Below are positions 50,138 to 64,000 of a DNA stretch of 64,000 nt, piece after piece; position 1 is the first letter of the stretch; every line of letters starts with the position of its first letter. Source of the DNA: Macrocystis pyrifera (taxonomy: Eukaryota > Sar > Phaeophyceae > Laminariales > Laminariaceae); assembly GCA_031763025.1 (NCBI GenBank), contig JASSKH010000029.1:7254263-7318262 (forward strand), given 5' to 3'. Made by a program: the position numbers and the translations under genes. The notes beneath the pieces were generated by a model. The model was given only the letters and a program-made list of their open reading frames with translations, was not told the origin of the DNA and ran no database searches.

Positions 50138-50468
50138 TCCCATCCCGCCCGGAAGGCCGCCCCCGTATCCTTACCGCTCAAGTAGAGAGGCACTTCCACC
50201 GCCCCAGCGCTGAGCTGGCTGCCTTCACCCACGCTCACGTTCCTACACAAAACGTGGCGCGACACAGCAGCAGCAGCAGCAGCCCATACATAAACGCCGC
50301 GTACGAGAGAAACCGGCGGGTTAGGCTCATTGTGTTATGTGCGCATGCACGGGCAGGTAAAAAAAAAAGGGTACATACAGCATGCGACACCGCCTACGTA
50401 TTTTTAAAACCCTTTTTACAACTGCGGTACGGCCGGGGTTTTTTTTTTTTGTAACAATCTAGTAACTT

Positions 50469-61546
<11,078 letters not shown>

Positions 61547-61715
61547 CCTCGGGCCTAAGGTGGGGTGGGTAGCATCATCATCACCAAGCGGGGAGAAATT
61601 ACATTCAGCAATCACGACTGCGTATATACGTATCATACAAACCTCAGGTGAAAAAAACGAAGCATGTACGTACAAGTATCTGGTATCACTCCGGGTGGGA
61701 ATATAGGGACCGCTC

Positions 61716-61811
61716 AACCTTTTCAGTACCGTAGTCCCGTTTCGGGGACAAACTACTTAAAATTTGAGCGCTTTGTCACCAAAACGGGACTGCAGTCCTA
61801 AAAAAAGGTTA
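61716..61811. mobile_element. MITE family 2 copy
   Basis: TCAACCTTTTCAGTACCGTA left end and ACGGGACTGCAGTCCTAAAA right end. Fragments of the family also occur at 16838-16925, 17966-18015, 43923-44000 and 57370-57430. Confidence 0.78.
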
Positions 61812-62984
61812 TTTAGTAGTTAATCAACAATATAAATACGAAACGGTCCGTGTTTTCCCGCCCGGACTGGTACCTGGAAATATGCCAGGGACCAGTATCA
61901 GGTATACTTACTCGTACAAAAACTAGAAGAAAAAAAATATATTATACGAGTGCAAAAAAAAACATTACACATCATCGCTGGAAAATATCGAGTGTGTCGT
62001 CGACACTCCACCTTTGCAAGCTGTGCGTGATACTATATATCATGAAAGCGTCGGGGATAAGTCGTATCGAAAGGTTCCATTACCTCGGGACAAAATATCA
62101 ATATTATCGATTTCTACTTCATGATCTACAGTACTGTAGGTACTTCAGGGCAGATAGATTCCTCCTCTGCATGACCTACAGCTATATATATATCAGCTCA
62201 TGCTGCCGGGTGGGACCCGTATTTACCTGCGTGATTCACGGCATGTTTCCTGGGTTGAATCTGTACTACTGCTGTCGTAGTCGTACACAGATCCTCATAT
62301 TATAACGCCAAGTGACTGTAGATCGTGATCTGTACTGCTGCGAAAGGTTCGATATATCGATTTTTTTCGATATATCAGAATACCGATTTTTTTTATAAAC
62401 ATATCCAAATATCGATTTTTCCGATACATACAAAATCATGACATCGGGAGGGAAATATTCCCGATACGACAAAAAAGATAATTCAAACCCCACGGTGACA
62501 AAAATCTAAGGATATCAGGTACCAGGTACGCATCACATAGGGTTGGATGTATATCGTGTTTTATCGACAGTTTCGATATATCAAATATCGTCTTTTCATC
62601 GTACCCTGGTACAACGTATCGTGTTTTGGATCCTCCGGGACGGACAACGATGGCATCCAACACGAAAAAAAAAAAAAATGAACTCGTAGCGATGCGAACA
62701 AACAAAATGGGAGCCTCAAGTAAAAAATAAATCAATGGTGTACCAGGCAATTACCGGTGCGAATTTTGACCCCGCTCAAATCCCGAGAGATTTTTCGCCG
62801 AACCTGGATGCGGTTGACAATAGGCGTTTTACTCAACATTTTTGCACACCTTGGACAGGTTAGATAGATCATCTACCATAGTAAATACCATCTAAGGTAC
62901 ACACAAAAACCTATATATTTCCATATTTTACTAACAATATGTGGCCCTACATACTATGGTTCCCCGTAATAACAGCTCATGACG

Positions 62985-63235
62985 TAGATCTTTCAGGGTA
63001 GATGTTATAGATAGATGCCTGATCTGAATGATCTATCTACAGTAGTTCATCTTGCCGGGTGTGGGAACCGTATCATACAACTTGCGTGATCTACTAATGA
63101 GGACATGTTTCCTGGGTTGGATCAGTGCTTATGATATACGGATCCTGCACGACATATCATGACGACGGCTAAGGAAGGATCTACTGTAGATGACTCACAG
63201 TAGACAGATAGATGGATCATCATCCATCTGTCCGA
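62985..63235. mobile_element. MITE family 4 copy
   Basis: ATCTATCTACAGTAGTTCAT, GGACATGTTTCCTGGGTTGG, GATCCTGCACGACATATCAT and a GATCATCATCCATCTGTCCG end, in the order of the 33.3 kb copy. Confidence 0.75.
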
Positions 63236-63377
63236 ATACCGGTCGATAGATACAGCTTTTTTCCGTTCATCACCCGCAATTCTCGACGCACAGCTTTGCC
63301 AGGCTGTTTATACAACATTTTTTTTTAGGACTGCGCTCCCGTTGTGTTCAGGTACATGTACAAACAGCACAGTATCC

Positions 63378-63445
63378 GGTCGCCCCCGGTGGGCTGATGG
63401 TACCCTCGAATGCTGCCAAGAGTTGATGCTGGAGTTCGAACCCCA
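63378..63445 (+). repeat. tRNA-like segment (A and B box)
   Basis: CCCCGGTGGGCTGATGGTA is similar to the start of the 22.98 kb segment, and GGAGTTCGAACCCCA is B-box-like. Acceptor pairing is not seen. Confidence 0.38.
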
Positions 63446-64000
63446 CGTAGATCGAACTTTAGAGTTTATTTGCAAAAATAAATAAGAATTGAATCAACTG
63501 CCGAGAGCGCTCGTTGTCAACAATGATACCGTGTGTAGGCGCAATTCGATGCTATTAATAGTCGACGAGGGAAGAAAGGGCCGAAGCCTTCTCGCGACAA
63601 AAATGGCTACCAAGGCAAGAACAACAGCGGGGAGGAGGGGGGGCAGCCTTGCTTTGAGACCCCGGATATGAGTTACGACTAGCTGGTGACTATAGGAAGG
63701 AGAGAAAGCAGGGCGAACGTGATAAACGGGATAGAAAAAAAAAGCAGTAAAAGGCTTCTTGAGTTGTTTAGGCATGTGAAATAGCGTGTCCGGAAAAAAA
63801 AAAAATTGGGGCGTCTGGATTTCCGCGTAGTATCGGTTTCCTCAGGACACACGGCGCGACAAGAAGAAGAAGAAAAAAAAAAAAACGTCCAGCTGAATTT
63901 CTGCTCTGGGTCGAACAAAGCGTTCTGTCCTGTGTTTGGAGTTTCGCATTGTGCAGACGGGACGACAAAAGACCGATTGGGTTTGCAGTCCTCTCTCCTG

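Larger units (their letters stand above)
61812..64000. other. Upstream of gene X: MITEs and tRNA-like repeat, no gene seen
   Basis: Two family 4 copies, a truncated MITE-1 (62874-62971), a TCGATATATCG-rich stretch (62350-62600) and the tRNA-like piece. 63640-63720 resembles 35630-35700 (both with GAGTTACGACTAG), a further dispersed repeat. Confidence 0.4.

Overview
The window is nuclear DNA from a eukaryote, most probably a photosynthetic alga with a complex red-lineage plastid (an ochrophyte/heterokont, or a haptophyte or cryptophyte). The strongest evidence is an intron-rich gene on the minus strand for the tmRNA-binding protein SmpB. Its N-terminus carries a signal peptide followed by a Phe-containing cleavage zone (AEGFAF), the pattern used to enter such plastids. 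Genes are sparse, introns run from hundreds to thousands of bases, and most of the window is repeats and homopolymer tracts. I saw no bacterial operons, rRNA genes, CRISPR arrays or recognisable viral elements.

Layout. 1-6,700: repeats (a family A element at ~626-1,160, a tRNA-like repeat cluster at 5.3-5.8 kb) and no gene I can defend. 6,731-9,510 (+): a two-exon gene for an acidic, single-span membrane protein of unknown function. 9.5-13.3 kb: tandem repeats and a MITE. 13,312-22,254 (-): smpB in five exons, every junction matching in phase and two introns using GC donors; a possible plus-strand gene lies inside its first intron. 22.3-35.2 kb: repeat-rich DNA with GACCC arrays, duplications and low-confidence coding fragments.

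35,238-48,600 (-): gene Y, at least fifteen exons. An alpha-helical central part is followed by a long Ser/Gly/Ala-rich region and a tandem array of four short symmetrical exons (a fifth copy is decayed). 50,469-61,546 (-): gene X, seven or eight exons coding an acidic, Ser- and His-rich protein. X and Y share a strand and a low-complexity style and might be one transcription unit, but no phase-compatible junction between them was found. 61.5-64 kb: MITEs and a tRNA-like repeat.

The repeats are the most unusual aspect. Two dispersed families (A, ~530 bp; B, 55-190 bp) end in poly(C) (poly(G) on the other strand) instead of poly(A). They are often stacked next to each other around homopolymer tracts, one of which is about 370 bp of nearly pure C. 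At least four MITE-like inverted-repeat families occur, with nested insertions. Several exons of X and Y, and the first exon of the 6.7 kb gene, lose frame by one base at G or C runs while the flanking splice phases still agree, which points to homopolymer errors in the assembly rather than dead genes.
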